From positions 123,291,669 through 123,355,668 of the forward strand of contig NC_057819.1 in the NCBI RefSeq assembly GCF_910594005.1: 64,000 bases of DNA. The letters are read 5' to 3'. Of this stretch, positions 30,138-41,600 are shown piece after piece. The notes under the pieces are model-generated. The model was not told the origin of the DNA. It searched no databases and worked only from the letters and a program-made list of their open reading frames with translations. Position numbers and translations under genes: made by a program. The number at the start of each line of letters is the position of its first letter. Within the stretch, counting starts at the first letter, position 1. The stretch is from Cervus elaphus. Lineage: Eukaryota > Chordata > Mammalia > Artiodactyla > Cervidae.

Positions 30138-31479
30138 AGTGCGCGCATGCGTACGCTTGTGCTGGGGACAGGCCCTCAGGTCCTGAGGCTGAGGGCAGAG
30201 CTCCATGCACCGAGCCTCTCACCTCTGCCCTGCCCAGTGCCCAGCACCCCGTCCTGTCCATTAGAACTTGTCATGCCAACGGAGGGTCAGGCTCATGGCT
30301 GGCCTGGAGACCTTGGACTCAGGGGACCCAGGAAGAGCACAGATAAACCTTCCCCCCTAAATTCCAGCCCCAGCTTTCTGGCCCCCTCACTGGTTGCCAG
30401 TGAGTGCTGGTGGCCAGCCACACACCAGAGTCACTGGTCAGAGGACTGGATTAATGGTAGGGGGATTCAGGGCACCCCTGGTTCAACAGTCACCAGGTCG
30501 TGGAAACAGCAGGCAGGGCTCCTGGTTCGGGCAGGGGAAGGTGTCCCTCGGGTCAGATGGAGTGACAGTGCTGGACCTGCAGCCCTGGTGGACTTGTCCT
30601 GCCCTACCTGGACCCCGGAGGACATCTGCAACCCTAATGCCCCTGGGGTCTGGCCTTCTGTGTGCCCGTGTGTGCACACACGTGTGTGTTCACAGGTCAG
30701 CCTGTCACAGAGGTCTGCACAGAGGGTCTTCTGACCCTGGTCACTGAGGGTGGCCGTGAGAGTCTGAATAGGGTCAACTTAGGGCCACTGGGCATTTCCC
30801 CAGCTTGTCCCCAGAGAGTCCCTGGCGGCATTGAGGTCCAGGTGTCTGGGGTGCCTTCCTGGTGGGCAGAGGCAAGGCCCGTGCTATGCCAGTGGGCAGT
30901 GTTGGGCTTTCCTCCCGGGTGGGGAGGGGAGACCCCCACTGGAGATCCAGCCCCCTCAACACTGCACACTCCCGGATCACAGCCCTCAGCCGTCCCTGCC
31001 CCTCCCACTGGCCACCCCCCAGAAGGAGCTCCTTCTGCCTCAACTGCGGCCTGTGGGGCAAAGCTGCTTAGAGTAGTGGCCACACCATCAGGGCCAGTAA
31101 GAAGGTTCTGGATGCCTCATGCTCCTCCACAGGCCTGAGGGTCCTGGGACCACCCATGGCAGGGGACCCCACAAGTCTGAGAGGAAAGGAGATCCCTTCC
31201 TTTGCCCATGCGGGAACTGTCTACACAAGCCCCCTTAGGGTAAGAAGAATGTGTCCTGGCACCCTCTCCTGAGGGCTGGCCCTCACCATCCTTTCTGTCC
31301 CTGCCCAACCCTGTGCCATTGATCCTTGCTCTCCCCAAAGCCTTCCGGGCCCCCACACCCCGCTGTCCTCCAGCTGGGTCAACCAAGCGGCTTTGCTCAT
31401 CTGGCCAGAGAATGAATGGATGGATGTAGAGGGAGTGACCCAAGTTACATAAAACTCAAATCCCAGCTACACTGGAATT

Positions 31480-32600
31480 CTCTCCGCTCCCAGGGTCTGG
31501 GGAGGGGCCGATCCCCAGCCCCCTGGGCGCTCAGCCCGCCGGCCCTCCCGCAGCCGCCGCAGCCGCGCAAGATGGCGCGGCAGGGCGCGCGGCCGGCGGG
31601 GAGGGGACGGTTCCTCGGTGCCCGGCGCCGCCGCGCCCGCCCTAAACGCCCGGCGCTGTTCCCTCCCGGGCGGGGGCGGCCGCTCCTTCTCCACGGTTGT
31701 CGCAGAGTGGCACAGGCGCGGGCGGTTTGTGCAAAAATAGCACCCCCACCCCCCACCCCGGCGGCGCGGGCGCCGCCCAGAGGGCGCGGGGCAGGACCGG
31801 AGCTGCCTCGGAAACCGGCGTGTGCAGGCCGCGTGCCAGCCCCCGACCCTCGCGTGCCGGGGCCCGCGCCTCCCGGCCACCCCGCGCGCGCTTTCGTATT
31901 GCTCCTGCGTGCCACCGTGCCCACCCCCCCGCGCGCAGCCGTGCCCCCGCCTTCCCGCTCCTCCTCCCCACGCCTCTCTGCCCACCCCCGCGCCTCCAGG
32001 TGGCCCCCGCCCCCCGGCACCTTTCGCCTCCACGGACCCCTCCCCCATTATCCGTGCCCCCGAGCCTTTGGGTCTCCCATCCCGCGTCACTGAGCCCCCC
32101 TCGGGCTTCAGTATACCTATCCCCGCGTTTCTGTGCACCTTCCGCCTCCCAGCGCCCCCCAGCCTCCGTGCCCCCCATCCTCCGTGCCACCCCCGCGTCT
32201 CCGGATCTCCCATTCTGCATCTGTGTCCCCCCACCCGTGCCTTCATCCCCCCCATATTTCCATGCCCCCTCAGCCTTCGGGTCCCCCGGCGCGCGTCTCC
32301 TTGCCCCCCCCCGCCCCAGCCTGGTAGGGAACCCCCCCGCCGACCCCGCGCGCGCGCTCCCGCCGGTGTTTTCGGACTGCACCGGCCGGGGGAGGCGCCT
32401 CGTCTGTCGCCGCCGCCCGCACCCGCACCCGCACCCCGCCGGCCCCGCGGCTGCGGCTGTGGGTGCTGAGCGGGCGCGGCGGCCAAGACGCGCTCGCACC
32501 TGCGGCGGCCGCTCGAGTGATGGCGCGGTGCGGGCCTCGGGCGTCCTGAGCTGATCTCAGCACCAGTCGGGGGATGCCAAGCCGAGCTGCTGGCCCTGGC
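31480..32600 (+). promoter_or_regulatory. AATK: CpG island and 5' region of AATK
   Basis: Very high GC and many CpGs (CGCG, GGCGCGG) across ~1.1 kb ending at the AATK start codon. A YY1-like site CAAGATGGCGCG is at 31568-31579. The start site is not defined by the sequence. Between 31.9 and 32.34 kb the plus strand is C-rich and G-poor (see findings). Confidence 0.75.
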
Positions 32601-32601
32601 C

Positions 32602-32656
32602 ATGTCGTCGTCCTTCTTCAACCCCAGCTTCGCCTTCAGCTCGCACTTCGACCCTG
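32602..32656 (+). CDS. AATK: AATK coding exon 1
   Basis: Residues 1-19, ends in phase 1 (CCTG|GTGAGT). Start context GGCC-ATG-TC has C at -3, weaker than ideal. Upstream ATGs at 32520 and 32574 may lower its use. Confidence 0.95.
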
Positions 32657-35600
32657 GTGAGTCCCCTGGCCGCGCCCCTTGCCAGCCCTCTGCCCGTTGC
32701 GGCTGCCCCTAACCTGCCTAACTGCGGACATTGATGCTTCCTGAGCCGCTGGTTTCCTATTTTGCATGGAAATTAACCCTTTCCTCTCTCTTAGCGGAGC
32801 TGCAGACGGAACTGCTTTCCCGCAGGACCCCCTGGAGGCCCGGAGGTGGGCAGGCCTAGGGGTTGGCACCTGCTTGAGGCCTCCAGCAGCCAGGGTGGGC
32901 AGTGGGGGCACTGCTCGTCCCTGTGGAAGCTTCGATCTCGGGTATCTGGGGCAGGAGGGCCCATGTTGGGCCAGGTGTCCAGGGGAGGAGGTAGCCAGGA
33001 CTAAGGGCTCCAGGGAGGGGTGGGAGTGTTGCCCCCCGCCAGGCCCATGGACCCCCTTGCCGGGACTAGCGTGGCAGGCTCCTCCCCAGGCTGGGAGTGC
33101 GTTCTGGAGAGCCCTGCCAGGCCACCTAGCCGCCTGCATGGGGAGGTGGGAGCTGTAGCCGACCCACGGGACAGAGTCCATTGAGCACAGGCTCAGAAGA
33201 GATGGGCCTCAGTGGGTGCCCAGCCCTTCGTGACAGAGGGATGAGGCCGAGGTGGCGCTGTCAAAGCTGGCTGCAGGGGACATTGGGCCAGGCCTCTTTC
33301 CCCCCTTCCCCCAGGCTGGCGGCCCTGGCAGCCTGTTTACCCATGGTTGCCTGACCTCCTGGCAGCAGTGGGCCGCCGTGGTGGGCAGAGGGGCTGGGGG
33401 CAGCTGAAGCCTGTTTCCGTCGCCAGAAGGTGGTAGACTTTCTTCCCTCTGCCTTCATAGGCCCCGCCACCCGCCCCTCCTTGGCCCTAGTGGGAGATAA
33501 GCCCCTGCCCTGGAGCCGTGGCCTAAGGGCCCAGAGTCCCACCCACTTGTCACTGGGGCTCTGGCACAGGCTAATCCAGCCAAAACAAAGGCGGGTGAGC
33601 ACGTGATGGGCTCTCCTGGGTCTCCCTCCCTGGAGTAGGGCCCAGTTCGTGCAGTGATGCACAGGGTCCCTGGGTCCGGCCCCATCTGAAGGCATTTGGT
33701 CCTGGGGGAGGGGAGCAGACAGCAGGTTTCTCTACTGGACTGAGGATGTGGGTGTCCCTGGCTCAGAAATGACTTCCCAAGGCAACTCCCAGATCTTGGA
33801 GAACATGGAGTCACAGTGGATGGCCCCGAACCTGGCAGTGACAGCCCTGGCTGGACTCTGAGGGTGGGGGTTGGAGGTGGGGGTGGAGGTGGCCCTGCTG
33901 AGCAGTCAGTCCCAGGCTCAGACAGCCTTTTGGGACAGGTATCCAGGTGGCTCCGGGCCAGTGTTCCAGGCAGCGTGGCTCCTGGGCAGCGAGGGTCCAA
34001 CCTTGGAACTGTAGGCATGGTGGGGGTGTGTGTGCCAGGACTGACCTGGGGATGGAGGACACCCTCCCTGATGCCCTGCCTCTTGCACTCTTTGTAGGGC
34101 TCAGACCTCCCCTGTGTGGGTTCAGTACACTCTCCCCCACCAAACACACACTCGGGTGTATCCCAGCAAGAGACCCTTCCCCCATCTTAGAGAAACAACT
34201 AAGCTTGCTCCTCTTGCAAATGTTTCTGTTAACAGCTGTGATCAGTGTAATTATAATGTGTCAGTTTAAGGACTTAGCAGGGGAAAAAGTTGTCAGGAGG
34301 CAAGGGTCTGCTCTTTTCAGGTGGAATGAAGGGGAGAGCCCTGCCCCACTGTGGGAGGGGCCCCCCTGGATAGTAAAGGTGGGTTGCCTGCTGGGGTGCA
34401 GAACTCCTGGGCTCCATGCTGGCCCCCTTGTGGGCATTGGGAAGGAGGAGAGGTGGAGTCCTCTGCCCTCCCGCTAAATGCCTAGCATTCAGAGCCCAGC
34501 TCCCACCCGTTGGGGTGCCCCCTGCCCACCCTTGCCTTCTAGAGTCTCAGTTTTCTCATCTGTAAAAGGGGATAGCAGCGCCTACACCAGGCTCGGTTAG
34601 GGGTTAAGCACCCTATGAAAACCTGACCCTCAATGAACACTGGCTGCTCTTTTAGAGGGGCTGGTGTATGGAGACAAGGCCACAGTGGTATGTGGCTTTC
34701 CTCTGTCCCCAAAGTGGGGAGAGATGGTTTTTTTGAGGTTGACTCCTGTCTAAATGGGGACCCTGCTTGGGATCCACCAAACTCAGAGGGCAGGGGATAG
34801 TCGTGTTTGTGGCCGTCTCGGAGTTTGTTTCTGTGGTTGCTCAGCACTCTGGGGTGGACAGAGGGACCCGGCCTGGGCTGAGGGTCCTCAGACTGTCACC
34901 AGGCCAGGTTTGTTGCCTACTGCCAGTTCTGTGTCCATCATGGATTCTATGGTGGTTCTCCATAGAGGTGGTGACGACAGTGGCAGTTATATAGAGTGAA
35001 GGGGGCTGAGTTTGAGGCTCTGGCTCTAGGCGCGTGCTTGAGTGCAGTATGCATGCTGGGGGACCTTACTTCAACTCAGCTCCTGCCTGGGCCACCATCA
35101 CCCAGCAGATATGGGCAGGGCAGGCCCCTTGAGGGGGCCAGGCCTGAGCATGTTCTCCTGGGGCCACAGCCTGGCACAGGCGGGCATCTGGAAGGGCTGC
35201 CTCTTCTGGGGTTCAGCTCTTCCCACGATGTGGGTGACTTTGGGGGATTTCTGGGCAGTCACAGACCTCTGACCTCAGTGCTGTGTGGCCTTGGGCCAGT
35301 CACTCAACCTCTCTGAGAGTCAGCCCCACACAGGTGAAACCTCACTCTGGGGAGACTGGGTGGGTGGGACATGGAAGCCAAGAACTGAGGTGTGAGGAGG
35401 GTGTCGCTGGGGAGCCAGGAACACCTGGGCGGAGCTAGTGGGGAAGGCTTGGCCTTGAGGGGGCGGGGCTTGCCTCTCCTGCGCTCTCTGAGGCAGAGGG
35501 CCATCCTTGTTTCTCACCTTCTCAAGCCTTGGGCGGACTGGGTGCAGCCCAGGCCCTCAGCAGGTGCCTGGCAGGCCTCAGTCAGAGCTCTGCAGCCCAG

Positions 35601-38600
35601 GGCCTGGAGCTGTCTCAAGATCCCTGGGGCAGGTAGTGGACCAACCCCTCCCTGATCCCATGGCCTTCTCTGTGCCTCTGGTTCTTAATCTGGAACGTTA
35701 ATCTGGTTCATTAATCTGGAGGTGGGCATTACTGTGGTGCCCACCGAGTGCTGGGTGCAGGCCAGTCCCCAGACAGTGCCAGTCAAGGCTGACCTTGGGG
35801 CAGGGGTCACTGTGGACCATTTGAGGGGACTTGGAGTTTGAGGAAAGTCATGGAAGCCAAGGCAGCCCCCAGCCTCTTGGTCACGTCCTGCTGCCTGCCC
35901 ACGTTCTCGCCCTGAGCCTGGCTCTGCCGGGAGCGCGCTCCACCGGCGTTAACGCATGTGCAGCGCCAGCTCAGGGCTGGGCAGGCTCGGGCCTTTGGAT
36001 GAAGGCATTGCTGGGGGACAGGTCACAGGGAGGGCATTCCGGCCAGGTGTGGTTTGACCTGCATGGGGACGGGTGCACTCAGGGACTTGAGGGCTGAGAA
36101 GGACCCCAGGAATGAGTTCTTGCGGCGCTGGAGGTCCTGCTCCATGGCTGATGGACATGTGCTCATGGTAGTTCTCGAAATTGGTGGCCCACCGTTCACT
36201 GCCTGCTGCCCATGGGGCCTGGCTGAAGGCAGATGCTCCCAGGCTTGGCCTGGTGGCGGGAGGGCATCGAGAGCCAGTCCTCTGATGTGTGTCACTGCCC
36301 CTTCCCACGCCCGGGAAAGACTGGCTCCAGGGTGGAAGCTGCAGCTATTGAGCTGAGTCTAGGGGCGGGGCCAACTCAGGGCAGGAGGGAGGTCACAGTA
36401 TCCCCAGGGCAATTTCTTTGTATTCTGGAACATTCTCCAGGAAGCCAGACTATGCCTTTCTCTCAGAGGGGCTGTTTCTCCCCCACGAATCCCTGTGCAG
36501 CTTTATACACGCAGGTGCTCAGGCTCACACACGTGAACACACACGAATGCTCACAGATGCCTTCACGTGTGTATAATGATGCACAGAGTCTAGGTGGGGC
36601 TGTGGTCCCCTGGGGGCGGGCAGTCAAGGGCATGGCTTGGTGGGGGGGGGACCTGATCCACCCTCACCCTTGGCCCTCAGCCTTACATCAGAGATGGACT
36701 GAGCCACCGTGTCCTGGTGTCCTGAGGCTTGGGGGGCCTGGAGCCGTCCCTCCTGGTGGCTGAGCCTGAAGGACTGCCCTGCTGTCACCCGGCCGTCTTT
36801 GTCCAGGGTGGGCCGAGCCTTGGCCCCTCCACCTGCTGTCAGTGTCCTTGAGCATGTCCGCTGGTTCTCTATCCTCCTAATGCCCTTCCCTAGGTGAGGG
36901 CGCCTGGGTGGAATGCGTGTGTATGTGCCAAGTCGCTTCAGTTGTGTTCGACTCTGCGACTCTGGACCCTGCCAGGCTCCTCTGTCCATGGGATTCTCCA
37001 GGCAAGAATACTGGAGTGGGTTGCCATGCCCTCTTCCAGGAGATCTTCGTGACCCAGGGACTCGAACCCATATCTCTTATGTCTCATGCACTGGCAGGCA
37101 GGTTCTTTACTGCTAGTGCCACCTGGGAAGCCCCTGGGTGGAATAGTATTCCCCCAAATTCATGCCCACCTGGAGTCTCAGGATGGGACTTTGTTTGTAA
37201 ATAGGGCATTTGGTGCTGTCGTAAGTTCAGATGAAGCCATCCTGGCTTGTGCTCAGTCGCTCAGTTGTGTCCCACGCTTTGTGACCCCATGGACTGTAGC
37301 CCACCAGACTCCCCTGTCCATGGGATTCTCCAGGCGAGAATACTTGAGGGGGTTGCCATGCCCTCCTCCAGGGGATCTTGCCAACCCAGGTCTCCCGCAT
37401 TGCAGGTGGATTCTTTACCGTCTGAGCCACCAGGGAAGACCCTCATTCTGGCTTAGGGAAACCTATATCTATGGCTGGGGTCCTTCCAAGAGAGCTGGGG
37501 GAGACTCAGGAGAGACGAGGACATCCTGTGCCCTGTGATGACGGAGGCAAAATGGGCTGATGCAGCCACGAGCCAAGGAAGGCCTGAAGCTGGGAGAGGT
37601 GGGAAGGGTCATGCCCTGGAGCCTCCAGAAGGAGCGTGGCCCTCACGTGGGATGTCCAGCCTCTGAGCATCAGACAGTCCTGTACGCTGAGGCCCCAGTC
37701 CATGGCACATTTTGACAGCAGCCCCAGGGCACTCCTGCAGGGCAGCTCTGAGCCGCACGGGGCCAGGGCCCGGGCCGAGCCATGCCAGCCTCCGTCTCCT
37801 CTGTGTAAACTGGGCCAGCCCTGCCCACCTGGAGGCGCCTTTGGAGGCAAGCGAGGGAACACGTGTGTAGGCGCCTCTGAACATGCGCGTTCACTGGACC
37901 GCGGTGATGGGAGGGCGGCCTCGGCCTGGACCAGCGCGCCCTCCTCTGGGCACCTCGGGGCCTCGCTCTCCAGCCTCTGGTTGCCTCTCACAGAGGAACC
38001 AGCCCCAGCAGGACAGGCGGCCGTGGCCTCCCCGCCCCCGGCAGAGGAAGCCGGCAGAGGAAATGAGGGCAGCGGACGCCGGGCCGGAGCCAGCTCCCAG
38101 GCGGCCTGTCTGGCGCGTCGCGGTAGACAGTGTCCACGCCAGGTCCCTGCCTTCCTCCACCAGGGTCAGGCTGGGGGGCCGGGGCCAGATGCCCCGGGCT
38201 CGGGGAAGGTCTACGAAGAGCGACTCTGGGGTTAGACCAGCAGTCGGAGCCACACGGGAGCGGCCACCCAGAGCTGGGTATGTGGGGGTTTCTGGAGGCC
38301 TGTGGGCTCCCTCACAGCCAGCCCAGGGCTGGAGGGCAGTGAGCAGATGGGGGCTTGTATTCGAGAGACCCCCCAGTCCCTGCTCCAGCTCTGCCAGAGG
38401 AAGCGGTGGGACAGGGATGGACAGGGCCAGGGCAGGGGGCGGTGCTGGGCAGCCTGGGGGGCACTTGTTGCGGGGTGTGTAAGGAGAGGTGGCAGGGTGC
38501 TGGCCAGCATCTGAAGGCTGGGGCAGAGTCACCTCTCAGGGTGGGATGTGGCCGGGCCTGGCCTTGCTCACTCCTGGTGAGGGTGCACTGGTGCCTTCTC

Positions 38601-41600
38601 GTCCTGCTGGGAGGGGGTTGGGCATGTGGGCCTGCTGGCCATGGGTGGCCAGGGATACAGCCTGCCTGTTCCTGGGAGCCAGGGCAGGGGCAGGGGACCT
38701 GAGCCCCAGACCTGGGCTCTGCGGAGGTCACAGCATGCTGAGGCTGGCGTGGGAGATGGGCAGCAGGATGATGTTTCGGATGCAGTCAGGCACCATGGGG
38801 GGTCTTTGTATGGATGGGGGTCATTGTGGAGAGGGTCCCGCAGGACTCACGTTCTGCTCCTGCCGTTGTAAAACTCTGAGTGATTTCACACTGGGCCCTC
38901 AGATTCTGACGGGTTTGGTTTCCCAGGTGGTGGCGCTAGTGGTAAAGAACTCACCTGCCAATGCAGCAGACATAAAGATGTGTGTTCGATCCCTGGGTCG
39001 GGAAGATGCCCTGGAGGAGGGCATGGCAACCCATTCCAGTATTTTTACCTGGAGAATCCCATGGACAGAGGAGCCTGGCAGACTAAAGTCCATGGGGTCA
39101 CAGAGAGTTGGACATGACTGGTCGACTTAGCACGCATGCACGCTGCAGATTGTGCAGCTGGTCCTCCTACTTGGGGCCAACCTGTCCAGTCTTAGGCTTC
39201 AGTTGGGAGGGCCCTGGGCAGGCAGTCACTCATAGGGGGCCGTGGTACCTGTGTCACAGGCTGGTTCCCTTCGGTGGGGAGCTGCTGTGATCCCGGGCCG
39301 GTGGTTTGGCTCTGCTAGCTGTGAGGCCCATCCGGATGTCCCAGGACCTCCCTGGGAAGAAGAACTCCCACTTTGAGGGGATGCCACACACACAGGGTGT
39401 ACATACGAATGAATTTCACTGGTCCTGCTGGTCCTCACCCCCAGGGTCGCTCCATACTGGCAGTGAAACAGCCCTGCCGTCGACAGCCCAGCTCTCGGCC
39501 CAGCCATTGACGGACACAACCTTCTCCCCAGCTCTGGGCACCCTAGCGCCATCTCTCTGTCTGTCCAGACTTTATTGAGATATGATTCCTGTACCGTATG
39601 ATTCATCCACTTCCAGTGTGCTTTTCACTGTACACATAGACATGTGTGGCCATGACCACGGTTCAGAACACTTCTGTCCCCCCGTCTGCTCCCCATCTCT
39701 GGGGGTCGCCCATCTGGATGTTTCCTACCTGTGGGCGTGCAGCTCAGGGCCGTCTGTCTGTCTCTCCACATGCGTCTGGTCCTATGGTGGGAATGAGGGG
39801 AGTGGGCCTGGGTCTGGGGGTAGCTTTCGTGGAAGCCGAAGGTGGGGTCACCCCACGCAGACCCCTGCCCAGCAGTCAGCCTCGCCGCCCTGTCCCCTGA
39901 GCTGTTCCAGGAGCACCGCGGGGCAGCCTGACTCACCTCTTCCCCCAGCCTGACTCACACTCGAGGAGACGCCTCGAGTGCCCTTCTGGGGGCTTGTTGG
40001 CCATTTGGAGTCATCGTCTGGGATTGCCCGTGGGAGCCAGGCCTGCCCGGCTGTGGGTGGCATTTGTATGTTCTGGAGTCAAGCTCTTGGTCAGAGATGG
40101 GCGTTGGGGTGGCATTTCCACGTTTTCACCATCTTGCTGGTCTGGGGCCCTAGTAGCTGCAGGGTGTGTAGGCGCTGCTGGCGTGAGTCTTTCCCAATCC
40201 CGTGCTCAGTAGCATCAGACTGATGGCTTGACAGGGGCTGTGGTGGGAGAATTTGCACCCCAGGAGCCCGCAAAGGCTCCACGTTGGAAGTCCCCTTTTG
40301 TCTCTTTTTTCCAGAAAGCCGGTTGTTAAGCATTACGAGAAAATCAGGGGTGTAGGCCAGTTTTTTTTTTTTTTTTAATATTTATTTATTTGGCCGGGTC
40401 TTAGTTGCAGCGTGTGCAATCTTTCATTGTGGCATGCTAACTCTGAGTTGTGGCATGTGGGATCTGACGGGAGATCGAACCTGGGCCCCCTGCATTGGGA
40501 GCACAGAGTTTTAGCCACTGGACCACCAGGGAAGTCCCTAGGCTAGCTTGTTAATCCCAGGAAGCTGCCTGGAATCGTTTTGACTTGAGGCAGGCATCCC
40601 CAAGAGGCAGTTTCTGGCCCCTGGAGATGAATGACTCAGAGGGATGGTCCTGCTTCCTCTTGGGGCCACTCAGCCAGGAGGGAGTCCCTGGGTAGGGCCT
40701 GCTTGGGCGGGCAGGGCCAGGGCCTGAACAGTCCTGCTCACGGCTGAGGGCACACCTGGCCTGGGCCCTGCCCCTGCCCTCCTGCTTCCCCAGCTCGCCT
40801 CACACTACTTTCTGCCCCACAGTGGGGTCCAGGCAGAAACTTGGAGGCCAGGATGGCAGGAAGTTCTGGGCTTGGGCTGCCCACCCCTCCCTGAGCAGCT
40901 GGTGGTGGAGTGGGAGCCAGCGCATTAGATTCTGTTTTCTTTTTCCTTCTTGTGACGGGTGGTCCTGCAAGTCCTCTCTGAGACTCACTGTGGCTGCGGT
41001 GTGTTCCTGCGATGCCTCCTGGGTCTGATGATGCACCAGGTCTGAGCCTCGCTGCCTCCAGCCTCTTGCCCAGCTGCTCCCCAACGCTCCCCTGCCCAGG
41101 CTTGTGAGAGGGACTCCTTCATCTGACTCAGGACCCTCAAGGTGACCCCATGCCCCGCAGGTGTCAGGGTAGGGTCCCCAGGTGAGCAGGATGGGCAGGC
41201 ATCCCAGGGGGTTGTCCTTAGGCCCCTGCAGGGTTGCGGAGGGACCAGTGGGGAAACAGTTTGTGCAGGGGGGACAGTGTTGGTGGCAGTGCCCCTGGGA
41301 CAGAGAGACAGGGACGTAGGGGGCAGTATGTGGGTGGGAGTAGGTGAGCACATGTGTAAACGTGTGAGTGCATATGCGCCTACATATGCGTGAGTGTGAG
41401 GACATGGGGGCGTGTGTGTGAGTGTGTCCCCTCCCTGGTTCTCTGGGGAGGAGGCCCAGGCCCTTGGCTCTCCTCTGCCGCTGGTGGGTGAGACCCCTTG
41501 GGCTCTCTCTTAGGCTCTGGGTGATGTTGTAGCTCCTGACCCCGCTAGATGGCAGGAGCAGGGCTGATGCCTGCCATACTGACTGTCCAGCCACCTAAGC

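Larger units (their letters stand above)
24556..31480. other. PVALEF-AATK intergenic region
   Basis: No gene seen. Holds the repeats listed separately plus non-repetitive GC-rich DNA; 29,500-31,400 is unique apart from the GT repeat. Confidence 0.6.

Noticed and set aside
30101..30200. Cys/Val repeat ORFs across the GT repeat
   Set aside because: Translation of a microsatellite, not protein coding.
31467..32621. A 384-codon open frame on the minus strand over the AATK CpG island
   Set aside because: Gly/Arg/Ala-rich translation of GC-rich DNA lacking stops; other frames here are also open. No domain, splice or conservation signal.
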